A program made the translations under genes and the position numbers. 64,000 bases of DNA from Limnohabitans sp. 2KL-51 (GTDB lineage Bacteria; Pseudomonadota; Gammaproteobacteria; Burkholderiales; Burkholderiaceae_C). Below the pieces are notes generated by a model. The model worked only from the letters and a program-made list of their open reading frames with translations, did no database searches and was not told where the DNA came from. The stretch spans positions 46,185-110,184 of the forward strand of contig NZ_NESJ01000016.1 in the NCBI RefSeq assembly GCF_003063645.1, in the 5' to 3' direction. Below, piece after piece: positions 9,052 to 16,960 of this stretch (its first letter is position 1; each line of letters begins with the position of its first letter).

Positions 9052-10533
9052 TCAGTGCGAATCGGCTTGTTTGGCCGCTTCGACGGCTTCGCTGCTGTCG
9101 CCGTTGGCGCCATTGAAGTACAGGTTCAAGAGCACGGCGCTGATGGAGGCCAGCAAAATGCCCGACTCGATCAGTGGGTGGATGCTGTGCGGCATCCACT
9201 GCAGGTAGCGCGGGGCAATCAATGGGATCATGCCAAAGCCGATCGAGATGGCCACGATGAACAGGTTGTTGCGGTTGCCCTTGTAGTCCACGTTGGCCAG
9301 GATGCGGATGCCGGTGGCAGCCACCATGCCGAACATCACCAAGCCCGCACCGCCCAACACAAAGGTGGGCAGCGACTCGACCAGAGCCGCCATTTTGGGC
9401 AGCAGCCCCAGCACGATCAGGATCACACCACCGGCCACGCAGACGAAGCGGCTTTTCACGCCCGTCACACCCACCAGGCCCACGTTTTGCGAGAAGCTGG
9501 TGTAGGGGAAGGTGTTGAAGATACCGCCGATCAAGGTGCCCAGACCATCGGTGCGCAGACCTGCGGTGAGCATTTTTTGATCGACTTTTTTGCCCGTCAG
9601 ATCGCCCAAGGCGAGGAACATGCCGGTCGACTCGATCATCACCACGATCATCACCAAGGTCATGGTCAGGATCAGGATCGGGTCAAAGACGGGGGCGGCA
9701 ATTTCGAAGGGCAGCACCAAGTCAAACCAGCCGGCTTTGCCGACTTTGTCGAACGTCATGAGGCCAGCGGCCGTGGCCACTACGCCACCGATCACGATGC
9801 CCAACAGCACCGAAATGTTGGCCACAAAGCCACGGGCGTACTTGGCAATCAACAAAATGGACACCAACACAATGGCAGCGATGCCGATGTGCGACAGCTG
9901 CGCGTACTTGGGGTTGGGCACCGAGCCCACGATGTTCATGCCTGCAGGCACCGGGGGCACTGCGCCTGAGCTGGCGGCTTGTTTGGCGGCATCGAGCCAA
10001 GCCAGGTGTTCCAGGTTGGGGATGCTGGGGGCTGTGGGGCCGAAGGGGTTGCCAAAAATCCAGTTGATGCCCACACGCATCAAGCTGATGCCAATGACGG
10101 CAATGATGGTGCCCGTGACCACAGGCGGGAAAAACCGCAGCATGCGGCTGACGATGGGCGCAATCAAGATGGAGATTACCCCCGCGCCAATGATGGCCCC
10201 GAAGATCAGCCCCGCGCCTTGCACGCCCGGGTTGTTGTTGGCCATGGCCACCATGGGGGCCACAGACGCAAACGTCACGCCCATCATCACGGGCAGCTTG
10301 ATGCCAAACCACTGTGTGGCGCCGAGCGATTGGATCAGCGTGACGATGCCGCAGCAAAACAGGTCGGCTGAGATCAGCATCGCCACTTGCTCGGGGCTGA
10401 GCTTGAGGGCGCGGCCCACGATCAGGGGCACGGCCACCGCGCCGGCATACATCACCAGCACATGTTGCAGGCCCAAAGCGGCGAGCTTGCCATTGGGCAA
10501 ATGCTCGTCAACGGGGTGGATGGTTGAACTCAT
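9052..10533 (-). CDS. NCS2/NAT family nucleobase:cation symporter, probably urate or xanthine permease
   Basis: 493 residues with many hydrophobic helices. The NAT signature is present as QNVGLVGVTGVKSR, and the conserved ALGLQHVLVMYAGAVAVPLIV is near the N terminus. The family imports urate, xanthine or uracil with protons. The glycine-rich QNVG...TG form resembles bacterial urate and xanthine carriers rather than uracil carriers. The gene follows the ureide operon but has its own promoter region, with a near-match to the TGTATACA operator 77 bases upstream. It would supply urate or xanthine to PuuD and XdhAB. Confidence 0.88.
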   Translation of the reverse strand: MSSTIHPVDEHLPNGKLAALGLQHVLVMYAGAVAVPLIVGRALKLSPEQVAMLISADLFCCGIVTLIQSLGATQWFGIKLPVMMGVTFASVAPMVAMANNNPGVQGAGLIFGAIIGAGVISILIAPIVSRMLRFFPPVVTGTIIAVIGISLMRVGINWIFGNPFGPTAPSIPNLEHLAWLDAAKQAASSGAVPPVPAGMNIVGSVPNPKYAQLSHIGIAAIVLVSILLIAKYARGFVANISVLLGIVIGGVVATAAGLMTFDKVGKAGWFDLVLPFEIAAPVFDPILILTMTLVMIVVMIESTGMFLALGDLTGKKVDQKMLTAGLRTDGLGTLIGGIFNTFPYTSFSQNVGLVGVTGVKSRFVCVAGGVILIVLGLLPKMAALVESLPTFVLGGAGLVMFGMVAATGIRILANVDYKGNRNNLFIVAISIGFGMIPLIAPRYLQWMPHSIHPLIESGILLASISAVLLNLYFNGANGDSSEAVEAAKQADSH

Positions 10534-10609
10534 GGAGGGGTCTCCTGAAAAGTAAACAGAGGGGAAAACTGCAAAAAAAACTAAATGTGTGCTTCTTTGT
10601 GTTCCAAAC

Positions 10610-10617
10610 TGTACACA
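10610..10617. promoter_or_regulatory. Putative GntR-type operator, one mismatch, site 4
   Basis: TGTACACA in the context aaacTGTACACAaaa lies 77 bases upstream of the urate permease start. It differs by one base from the TGTATACA core at 5281, 16455 and 28255. Confidence 0.4.
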
Positions 10618-10679
10618 AAATAGAATGCGATGTGGATGCGTGAAAACCCTGTGTATTCAAGGTCAATGGCCCCGGACGC

Positions 10680-10710
10680 AAAAAACCGCCTGAACCCCGA
10701 AGGGCGGCGG
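10680..10710 (-). terminator. Intrinsic terminator of the ureide operon
   Basis: On the minus strand a GCCGCC-rich arm, a loop and GGCGG are followed by TTTTTT. It lies just past the stop of the dioxygenase-like gene (10733) and before the permease promoter. Confidence 0.6.
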
Positions 10711-10732
10711 CTTTCAGTGCACGCTGGTCAAC

Positions 10733-11575
10733 TCAAACCGACATCAGCGGAAACAGCGCATGGTCCATCGGTACCCCGGCGGGCAGTTCCTGGTCCAGCC
10801 CGGGGAAGGGCGGCGAGGTAACCCAGGGCCTTGGCGCGTGAGTCATGTCGTCGCCCAAAAAGCGCACCGAGTACACACGCCTGCGCTGAGTTCCGTCCAC
10901 CCCGGCCGATGCGTGCAGGCTGAGCATGTGAAAACACACCAAATCACCCGGCTGCAAGTCCCAGCCGAGGATGGGGAAGTCTTCGCGGTGCTTGTCGATG
11001 TCGGGCAACTCGGTCAGCGAGCCTTCGGGGAACCATTTGGCCTGGTTGCTCATGAAGGTGCGTGGCATGAGCCAAGGGCCACGGTGTGAGCCCGCGACAA
11101 ACTCCAGCGTGGACGGCCGGGACACCGGGTCCACCGGAATCCAGAAGCTGATGTTTTGCAGGCCGTCCACGTTGTAATAGGGCTGGTCTTGGTGCCAAGG
11201 CGTGCGCTGGCGCGTGCCGGGTTCCTTGACCAACAGGTGGTCGTGGTACAGGCGCACCGTCTGGCTTTGCATCAGGCGCTGCGCCAGTGCGGCCAGGGGC
11301 GTGTCGAAGATGAAGCGCTTGTACGGCGGGATGCCCTGCCAGTTGCAAAAGTCTTCAAAAAACCGCCCCGGATCGTCTGGCCGACTGGCCACCATGCCGC
11401 GCGGGCTGGGGTGGGCCAGGTTGGCCTCGATGCCGTCCCGCAGCAGGGCCACTTCTTCGGGCGTGAACAAGTTGCGGATGCACACCGCGCCATCGCGCTG
11501 GTAGTTGGCCACGTCCTGGTCGGTGGTGCAGGCCTGCACACGCTGGCGCAGGGTTTCAAGCCGCGGCGCGCTCAT
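10733..11575 (-). CDS. Phytanoyl-CoA dioxygenase (PhyH) family Fe(II)/2-oxoglutarate oxygenase
   Basis: 280 residues. The iron triad is visible: H128 and D130 in TPWHQDQPYY, and distal H221 in LSLHASAG. An Arg a few residues later could hold 2-oxoglutarate. The family hydroxylates diverse small molecules in the cytoplasm. The start codon lies two bases after the M20 amidohydrolase stop, so the two are almost certainly co-translated with UraD-AllC and PuuE. No standard purine or ureide step needs a PhyH enzyme. It may process a modified purine or a side product, but the substrate is unknown. Confidence 0.88.
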   Translation of the reverse strand: MSAPRLETLRQRVQACTTDQDVANYQRDGAVCIRNLFTPEEVALLRDGIEANLAHPSPRGMVASRPDDPGRFFEDFCNWQGIPPYKRFIFDTPLAALAQRLMQSQTVRLYHDHLLVKEPGTRQRTPWHQDQPYYNVDGLQNISFWIPVDPVSRPSTLEFVAGSHRGPWLMPRTFMSNQAKWFPEGSLTELPDIDKHREDFPILGWDLQPGDLVCFHMLSLHASAGVDGTQRRRVYSVRFLGDDMTHAPRPWVTSPPFPGLDQELPAGVPMDHALFPLMSV

Positions 11576-11577
11576 GT

Positions 11578-12843
11578 TCAGGCCAACAAATCCAGCAACG
11601 TTCGTGCGATCACCTTGGTCGCCCGGCGCAGGTCTTCCAGCTCGACATGCTCATCGGCACGTTTGGCGTTGGATTCGAGCACGGTGCGCGGGCCTGCGCC
11701 GTAGATCACGCCGGGGATGCCGCGCTCCACATACAGGCGCACGTCGGTGTAAAGCGGTGTGCCGATGGCGGGGATGGGTTCACCAAAGACTTGGCCGCCG
11801 TGTTTCTGGATCGCGTCCACCAGTGGCTTATTGCCGGGCAGGGGTTTCATGGCATTGGCCAGCAGCATGCGGCGCACATCCACTTTCAGCACATGGCCAC
11901 CGCGTGGCGGCTTGAAGCTGGCGGCGGCGTCGGCAATGGTTTTGCGGATGCTGGCCTCGACTTCGGCCGGGTTCTCTTCGGGGATCATGCGGCGGTCGAG
12001 CTTGAAGCCGACTTTGCCGGGTACCACGTTGGTGTTGGTGCCGCCTTCGATCAGGCCCACGTTCAGATAGGGGTGGCTGATGCCCTCGACCTTGGAGGTG
12101 ACTTTCAGGTATTGCGTGTTGAGGGCGAGCAGGGCATTCAAGATGTGCACCGCACCTTGCAGCGCGTCGGTGCCGCTGTCAGGAATGGCCGCGTGCGACA
12201 TCTCGCCTTGGACGGTGACTTCCATTTGTAGGCAGCCGTTGTGCGCGGTGACCACTTGGTAGCTGAAGCCTGCGGCGATCATCAAATCGGGCTTGGTCAG
12301 GCCTTTGGCCAGCAGCCAGCCGGGGCCTATTTCGCCGCCAAACTCTTCGTCGTAGGTGAAGTGCAGTTCCACGCCACCCTTCAGCTTGGCATTGAGCGAT
12401 TCAAGCGCCCGCGTGGCAAAGGTGAAGGTGGAGAAGTCGCACTTGCTCACGGCGGTGGCGCGGCCATACATGGCGCCGTTGTGGATTTCGCCGCCGTAGG
12501 GCGGGTGCGTCCAGCCTTCGCCGGGCGGCACCACGTCACCGTGCGCGTTCAGGGCAATGGTTTTGCCTTCGCCGTACTTTCTGCGCACGATCAGGTTCGT
12601 GACGGACTCCAGGCCGTAGGCTTTGACTTCGGAGGCAGGCACAGGGTGCTTTTCTGCGTCAAAGCCCATGGGTGCCAGCAGCTCGGCGGTGCGCTCGGCG
12701 TGGGGCGCGTTGTTGCCGGGTGGGGTGTCGGTGGGCACTTGCACCAGGGCCTGCAAAAACTTGACCTGTTCGTCAAAATGCGCGTCGATCCAGGTGTCGA
12801 GTTGTTGGTATTGTTGTTCGTGGTTGACGTTGGGGGCGCTCAT
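11578..12843 (-). CDS. M20 family amidohydrolase/peptidase with altered metal motif
   Basis: 421 residues starting MSAPNVNHEQQ at 12843. The start overlaps the AllC stop as ATGA, which indicates translational coupling. M20 features seen are NAHGDVVP (first metal His/Asp), YDEEFGGE (catalytic Glu), the dimerisation domain beginning near GCLQMEVTVQGEMSHA, and the final His in ADEHVEL. Odd: the usual GRGxxDxKGG reads GRATAVSKCD, so the metal-bridging Asp aligns with Val. The later acidic ligand region reads AAGFS. Relatives hydrolyse N-acyl or N-carbamoyl amino acids. It may act on a ureide intermediate, but this is inferred only from position. Confidence 0.85.
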   Translation of the reverse strand: MSAPNVNHEQQYQQLDTWIDAHFDEQVKFLQALVQVPTDTPPGNNAPHAERTAELLAPMGFDAEKHPVPASEVKAYGLESVTNLIVRRKYGEGKTIALNAHGDVVPPGEGWTHPPYGGEIHNGAMYGRATAVSKCDFSTFTFATRALESLNAKLKGGVELHFTYDEEFGGEIGPGWLLAKGLTKPDLMIAAGFSYQVVTAHNGCLQMEVTVQGEMSHAAIPDSGTDALQGAVHILNALLALNTQYLKVTSKVEGISHPYLNVGLIEGGTNTNVVPGKVGFKLDRRMIPEENPAEVEASIRKTIADAAASFKPPRGGHVLKVDVRRMLLANAMKPLPGNKPLVDAIQKHGGQVFGEPIPAIGTPLYTDVRLYVERGIPGVIYGAGPRTVLESNAKRADEHVELEDLRRATKVIARTLLDLLA

Positions 12844-14615
12844 GACAATTCCGTTGTAAGTTGGTTCAAAACATGGGTGAAGGCGTCGACGCACAGCTGC
12901 ATGTCGTCGCTGGTGGTCGATTCGCGTGGGTTGTGGCTGATGCCCCCGTTTTCGCCCCGCACAAACAACATGGCTTGCGGCATGACTTCGTGCAGCTTCA
13001 TCGCGTCGTGGCCTGCGCCGCTGGGCAGTTTGAACAGCGGTACGCCCAATGCGCCCACGGCGCGTTCCCAAAGGGCTTGCCACTCGGGGGCGCTGGGGGC
13101 CGCGTCGGCGCTCATGGTCAGCTCGGCTTTGACGCGCACGCCACGGCGTTCGGCAATCTGGTTGAGTTGGCTCATCACATCCGCCACCAGCGCGTCGCGC
13201 TGTGCGTCGGTGGGGGCGCGCATGTCCAGGCTGAAAGTGCAGCGGCCGGGCACCACGTTGATGGAGCCGTTGGGCACTTGCAGTTGGCCAATGGTGCCCA
13301 CACTGTCGCCGTCTTGGGCGGCGCGTTGCTCCATGTACAGCGCCAATTCGGCCACGGCGCAGGCCGCGTCGCGGCGGCGGTCCATGGGGGTGGTGCCTGC
13401 GTGGCTGGCGGTGCCAATCACTTCGCACAGGTAACGCACGCTGCCGTTGATGGACGTGACCACGCCCAGCGGGATGTTCACTTCGTTGAGTACTGGGCCT
13501 TGTTCGATGTGCACTTCGACAAAGCCGAGGTACTGCGCCGGGTCGCGCTGGATTTTGGGGATGTCGTCGATGCAAAGGCCCGCGTTTTGCATGGCTGCGC
13601 GCATGGTGATGCCATCGGCGTCTTGCTGGTCCAGCCAAGCAGGGTTGAATTGGCCAATGAGCGCGCCAGAGCCCAAGAAGGTGGCTTTGTAGCGTTGGCC
13701 TTCTTCTTCGGCAAAGGCCACGACTTCGATGCCGAAAGGCAGACGCTTGGCTTGCTGGTGCAGCTGCTGCACGCAGGCCATGGGCACAAAGATGCCCAAG
13801 CGCCCGTCGTACTTGCCGCCGTTGCGCACGGTGTCGTAGTGGCTGCCTGTCATGAGGTATTTGCCGCCTGTTGTGGCCGGGTGGTAGCGGCCCACCACGT
13901 TGCCCACCGCGTCGGTATAAACCTCGTCAAAACCGCAGTCGCGCATGTTTTTCATGATGCGCTGGGCGCAGGCGCGGTGCGCGTCGGTCAGGTACGTGAC
14001 GGTAAGTTGGCCCACTTCAGCAAAGCCAGGGTCGCTGTGCTGTGCCAGTTGTTCTTGCCAGTCCCAGACCTGGTGGCCCAGCGCGGGTGCCACACCAAAT
14101 TTGTCATTCAGGCGGATTTCGGCGATGCGGTGGATGTTGCGCAAACACTCTTGCAACTCCATATCGGGGTGGCCGAAAAGGCGGCGCTCGAAGGCATCGA
14201 TGATCTGTTTTTTACTCAAGCCCAAGCCACGCGGGCCGCGCACGGCCAAGATGAAGGGCCACCCAAATTTGGCGTTGTAGTCGGCGTTGAGTTTTTGGAT
14301 TTTGGCGAACTCTTCGGGCGTGCAATCGGTCAGGCCCGCCTTGGATTGTTCGTTGGTCGACTCGGCCGTCAGAGTCTTGCTGACCATGGCCTTGCCCGCT
14401 AGCTCGGGGTGAGCCCGGATCAGGCCCAGCTGCGCGTCGCGTCCGGCGTGTGCCAGCACTTCGCACATGGCGTGCTTGAGGTGTGCCAGCGATGTGAAAG
14501 GGCGTTCATTGAGCGCTTGCTCGGCGATCCATGGCGAGTGCTCGTACAGGCCGTCGAGCATTTGCGCGGCGTCAGCTGGAGACGCGCTGTTGAGTTGTTC
14601 AAGTGTCAAGGACAT
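12840..14615 (-). CDS. Fused OHCU decarboxylase (UraD) - allantoate amidohydrolase (AllC-type)
   Basis: 591 residues from the ATG at 14615 (MSLTLEQLNS); an ORF can be read 61 codons further upstream, but that part has no homologous look. Residues 1-165 are UraD: catalytic His69 in IRAHPELAG and the end FGWPFILAVRG. UraD decarboxylates OHCU to S-allantoin. Residues from about 175 are the M20/hydantoinase-carbamoylase domain: SHYDTVRNGGKYDGRLG, FAEEEGQR, EVHIEQGPVL, GTASHAGTTPMDRRRDA and SGAGHDAMKLHE. This is the pattern of allantoate amidohydrolase. One chain therefore carries the steps before and after allantoinase, whose gene is next upstream. Confidence 0.93.
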   Translation of the reverse strand: MSLTLEQLNSASPADAAQMLDGLYEHSPWIAEQALNERPFTSLAHLKHAMCEVLAHAGRDAQLGLIRAHPELAGKAMVSKTLTAESTNEQSKAGLTDCTPEEFAKIQKLNADYNAKFGWPFILAVRGPRGLGLSKKQIIDAFERRLFGHPDMELQECLRNIHRIAEIRLNDKFGVAPALGHQVWDWQEQLAQHSDPGFAEVGQLTVTYLTDAHRACAQRIMKNMRDCGFDEVYTDAVGNVVGRYHPATTGGKYLMTGSHYDTVRNGGKYDGRLGIFVPMACVQQLHQQAKRLPFGIEVVAFAEEEGQRYKATFLGSGALIGQFNPAWLDQQDADGITMRAAMQNAGLCIDDIPKIQRDPAQYLGFVEVHIEQGPVLNEVNIPLGVVTSINGSVRYLCEVIGTASHAGTTPMDRRRDAACAVAELALYMEQRAAQDGDSVGTIGQLQVPNGSINVVPGRCTFSLDMRAPTDAQRDALVADVMSQLNQIAERRGVRVKAELTMSADAAPSAPEWQALWERAVGALGVPLFKLPSGAGHDAMKLHEVMPQAMLFVRGENGGISHNPRESTTSDDMQLCVDAFTHVLNQLTTELS

Positions 14616-14656
14616 GGGTGTTTCCGTGCAGGGTTGAATAGGCAGTTGTCTTTTTA

Positions 14657-14726
14657 TAGGAGCCCACCCTGTGGGCGATGTGTTCGGTGGTGGTCCACTA
14701 ACTATCGCGCACGGGGTGCGCTCCCA
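14657..14726. repeat. REP-like inverted doublet (BIME-type)
   Basis: Two units face each other. At 14659-14679, GCCCAC CCT GTGGGC is flanked by ggag and gat. At 14704-14726, GCGCAC GGG GTGCGC is flanked by atc and tccca. Each folds into a perfect 6-bp hairpin, and the flanks also pair. It lies in the puuE / uraD-allC gap and could stabilise or end part of the operon mRNA. Confidence 0.6.
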
Positions 14727-14734
14727 CAATTCGT

Positions 14735-15685
14735 TCACTCGGTATACGGGTGTGTTGCCTTCCAATGTCGCGCAATGTCGAGGCGCCTGGCCACCCACAC
14801 CTTGTCGTGCGACTGGATGTGGTCCAAAAAGCGCTGCAGCGCGGTGATGCGCCCCGGGCGGCCGAGCAGGCGGCAGTGCATGCCAATGCTCATCATCTTG
14901 GGGGCGTTGTCACCATTGGGGTCACCTTCTGCGTAAAGCGCGTCAAATGTGTCCTTCATGTACTGGAAAAATGGGTCGGCGTGCGAATAGCCTTGGGGCA
15001 GCGCAAAGCGCATGTCGTTGCAGTCCAGGGTGTAGGGCACGATGAGCTGCGGCACGTCGGTGCCGTCTGATTTGCGCACCTTCATCCATAACGGCAGGTC
15101 GTCGCCGTAGTAGTCGCTGTCGTACTCAAAGCCGCCAAAATCGGCCACCAAGCGGCGCGTATTGGGGCTGTCGCGCCCCGTGTACCAGCCCAAGGGGCGC
15201 TCACCGGTCAGCTTTTGAATGATCTCCATGGCCTCGGCCATGTGGGCGCGTTCGGTGGCCTCGTCGATGTGCTGGTAGTGAATCCACTTGAGGCCGTGGC
15301 AAGCGATGTCGTAACCGAGCTCCTTGAATGCTGCAGTCAACTCGGGGTGCCTTTGAAGCGAGGTGGCCACGCCAAACACCGTGAGTGGCAGGCCACGCTT
15401 TTCAAACTCGCGCAGGATGCGCCACACGCCTGCACGCGAGCCGTATTCGTAGATGCCTTCCATGCTGATGTGCCGCTCGGGGAAGGACGGAGGGTTGAAC
15501 ATTTCAGACAGAAATTGCTCGGAACCCGCATCGCCGTGCAGTACCGAGTTTTCGCCGCCTTCTTCGTAGTTCAGCACAAACTGCACGGCCACGCGGGCGC
15601 CACCGGGCCATTGGGCGTGCGGCACATGGCGGCCGTAGCCCATCAGGTCGCGGGGGTAGGGGAGGGTGGAGTCGTAGGTGCTCAT
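14735..15685 (-). CDS. puuE: Allantoinase PuuE (polysaccharide deacetylase fold)
   Basis: 316 residues. Family features are YPRDLMGYGRHVPHAQWPGG at the N terminus, NYEEGGENSVLHGD, YEYGSRAGVWR, CHGLKWIHYQ and TGRDSPNTRRLV. PuuE opens the allantoin ring to allantoate; it belongs to the deacetylase superfamily and is unrelated to the amidohydrolase AllB. It is the second gene after gntR, 27 bases downstream, and precedes the UraD-AllC fusion. Together they cover OHCU to ureidoglycine. Confidence 0.94.
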   Translation of the reverse strand: MSTYDSTLPYPRDLMGYGRHVPHAQWPGGARVAVQFVLNYEEGGENSVLHGDAGSEQFLSEMFNPPSFPERHISMEGIYEYGSRAGVWRILREFEKRGLPLTVFGVATSLQRHPELTAAFKELGYDIACHGLKWIHYQHIDEATERAHMAEAMEIIQKLTGERPLGWYTGRDSPNTRRLVADFGGFEYDSDYYGDDLPLWMKVRKSDGTDVPQLIVPYTLDCNDMRFALPQGYSHADPFFQYMKDTFDALYAEGDPNGDNAPKMMSIGMHCRLLGRPGRITALQRFLDHIQSHDKVWVARRLDIARHWKATHPYTE

Positions 15686-15712
15686 GCTGTGCTCTTGCGG
15701 GTGCTCAAAGGT

Positions 15713-16378
15713 TCAGGCCAAGGCCAGGGAAATGTCGTGGGTGGGGACTTTGCGGTCAAAGGTCAAACTGGCTTCGACGTGCAGAAGGTGCTCGTGCATC
15801 AGGCGCACGGCCAACTCCGAGTCCTGCGCCTCCAGCGCGGCCACGATGGTCACATGCTCGTCGGTCGAGTGCTCGGCCTCGTTGCGCGACTGGTACATCA
15901 GCGTGATCAGGGCGCAGCGCGAGATCAATTCGCCCAGCACCTGGGCCAGCACATCGTTGTGCATCAACTCGGCCATGCGCACATGAAAGTCGCCCAGCAG
16001 TTCGGTGCGACCGGTGATGTCGCCTTGTTTCACGGCTTCACGCTCTTGTTTGATGTGTTCTCTCAGCGCCACGATTTGTTCGGGCGTGACCTGTTGCACA
16101 AAGGCGCGGGTCATCTCGGCCTCCAGCATGCGGCGTACCGCAAACACCTGTTGCGCTTCTTCGACCGAAGGGGCGGCCACAAAAGCGCCGCGTGCGGGCT
16201 CAAGTTTGATCAACCGGTTTTGCGACAACTGGAACAGCGCCTGTCGCACCAGCGTGCGCGACACACCAAAGTGGTCGGCCAGCTTTTGCTCGGCCAGCTT
16301 GGAACCGGGCAAAAGCCGATGCTCCACGATGGCGCGGGTCAGCGATTCGACGATGTGGTGCGTGGTGGAAGTTTCCAT
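15713..16378 (-). CDS. GntR family (FadR/FCD) transcriptional regulator of purine/ureide genes
   Basis: 221 residues. The N-terminal winged helix-turn-helix shows LLPGSKLAEQKLADHFGVSR with TLVRQAL. The C-terminal all-helical FCD ligand domain has conserved Asp/His positions (DFHVRMAELMHN, then EHVTIVAAL and MHEHLLHVE) that typically bind a metal and a carboxylate effector. It is the first gene of the ureide operon and is divergent from hiuH. TGTATACA, a typical palindrome for this family, lies 77 bases upstream of it and recurs before puuD and the ABC ATPase. The effector is unknown; an ureide is plausible. Confidence 0.92.
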   Translation of the reverse strand: METSTTHHIVESLTRAIVEHRLLPGSKLAEQKLADHFGVSRTLVRQALFQLSQNRLIKLEPARGAFVAAPSVEEAQQVFAVRRMLEAEMTRAFVQQVTPEQIVALREHIKQEREAVKQGDITGRTELLGDFHVRMAELMHNDVLAQVLGELISRCALITLMYQSRNEAEHSTDEHVTIVAALEAQDSELAVRLMHEHLLHVEASLTFDRKVPTHDISLALA

Positions 16379-16454
16379 GTCTCGCGGTCCCTTTGGGGAT
16401 GTACCCAGGTGTTTTTGTGTCGGTGGCGCAAATCATAGTCACCAAAAGCAAAAT

Positions 16455-16462
16455 TGTATACA
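16455..16462. promoter_or_regulatory. Putative GntR-type operator TGTATACA, site 2
   Basis: A perfect palindrome in the context aatTGTATACACtt. It lies in the divergent gap between gntR (start 16378) and hiuH (start 16547) and could control both, with autoregulation of gntR. Confidence 0.6.
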
Positions 16463-16546
16463 CTTCAGTCGACCGGTTTGTAGGGCTTTTCAAAGCCTGG
16501 CCAAAACCACTCTTTTGACCCCTCTTCAAGACAAGCGAGCAACACC

Positions 16547-16900
16547 ATGGGATTGAGTACACACGTTCTGGACACGATGCACGGCTGCCCTGCAGCGGGC
16601 ATGCAGGTGGCCCTGTACACCACGCAAGGCGATCAGGCCACTTGGGTCAAAAGCTTCACCCTCAACCACGACGGGCGCAACCCCGACGGCATGCTCTACG
16701 ACCACGCCAGCCTGCGCAAAGGCACTTACCGCTTGGTGTTCAATGTGAGCGACTACTTCAAGGCCAGAGGCGTGGAATTGCCAGAGCCTAACTTTTTGAA
16801 CCAAGTGAGCCTGGATTTCGGCGTGGCCCACGAAGACCAGCACTACCATGTGCCGCTGCTGGCCAGCCCATGGAGTTATTCGACGTATCGCGGGTCCTGA
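16547..16900 (+). CDS. hiuH: 5-hydroxyisourate hydrolase (transthyretin-like)
   Basis: 117 residues, typical of HIU hydrolase. The catalytic signature is complete: STHVLD with its His near residue 6, the Arg in LNHDGR, HYHVPLL, and the C-terminal YRGS tetrapeptide. It hydrolyses the urate oxidase product 5-hydroxyisourate to OHCU, which UraD decarboxylates. It is the only plus-strand gene of this cluster, divergent from gntR, with the TGTATACA site 85 bases upstream. Confidence 0.96.
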   Translation: MGLSTHVLDTMHGCPAAGMQVALYTTQGDQATWVKSFTLNHDGRNPDGMLYDHASLRKGTYRLVFNVSDYFKARGVELPEPNFLNQVSLDFGVAHEDQHYHVPLLASPWSYSTYRGS

Positions 16901-16960
16901 ATGCTAGCGGGGCATGTCCCGGTCTTGCGATCCCATCGGATCTGTTGAGCAGACGCGAAC

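Noticed and set aside
9046..9969. A 307-codon plus-strand frame opposite the urate permease
   Set aside because: His/Gln-rich shadow of membrane-helix codons; no support.
12241..13434. A 397-codon plus-strand frame opposite the M20 and AllC genes
   Set aside because: Antisense shadow of two overlapping real genes without recognisable motifs.
12844..13638. A long N-terminal extension of the M20 amidohydrolase giving 686 codons
   Set aside because: The extra 265 codons overlap AllC in another frame and are Arg/Pro/His-rich; the ATG at 12843 fits the family start and the ATGA coupling.
12861..14402. A 513-codon open frame on the plus strand opposite uraD-allC
   Set aside because: The translation is rich in Val/His/Gly shadows of the GC-rich antisense frame and has no domain features; the minus-strand gene is clear.
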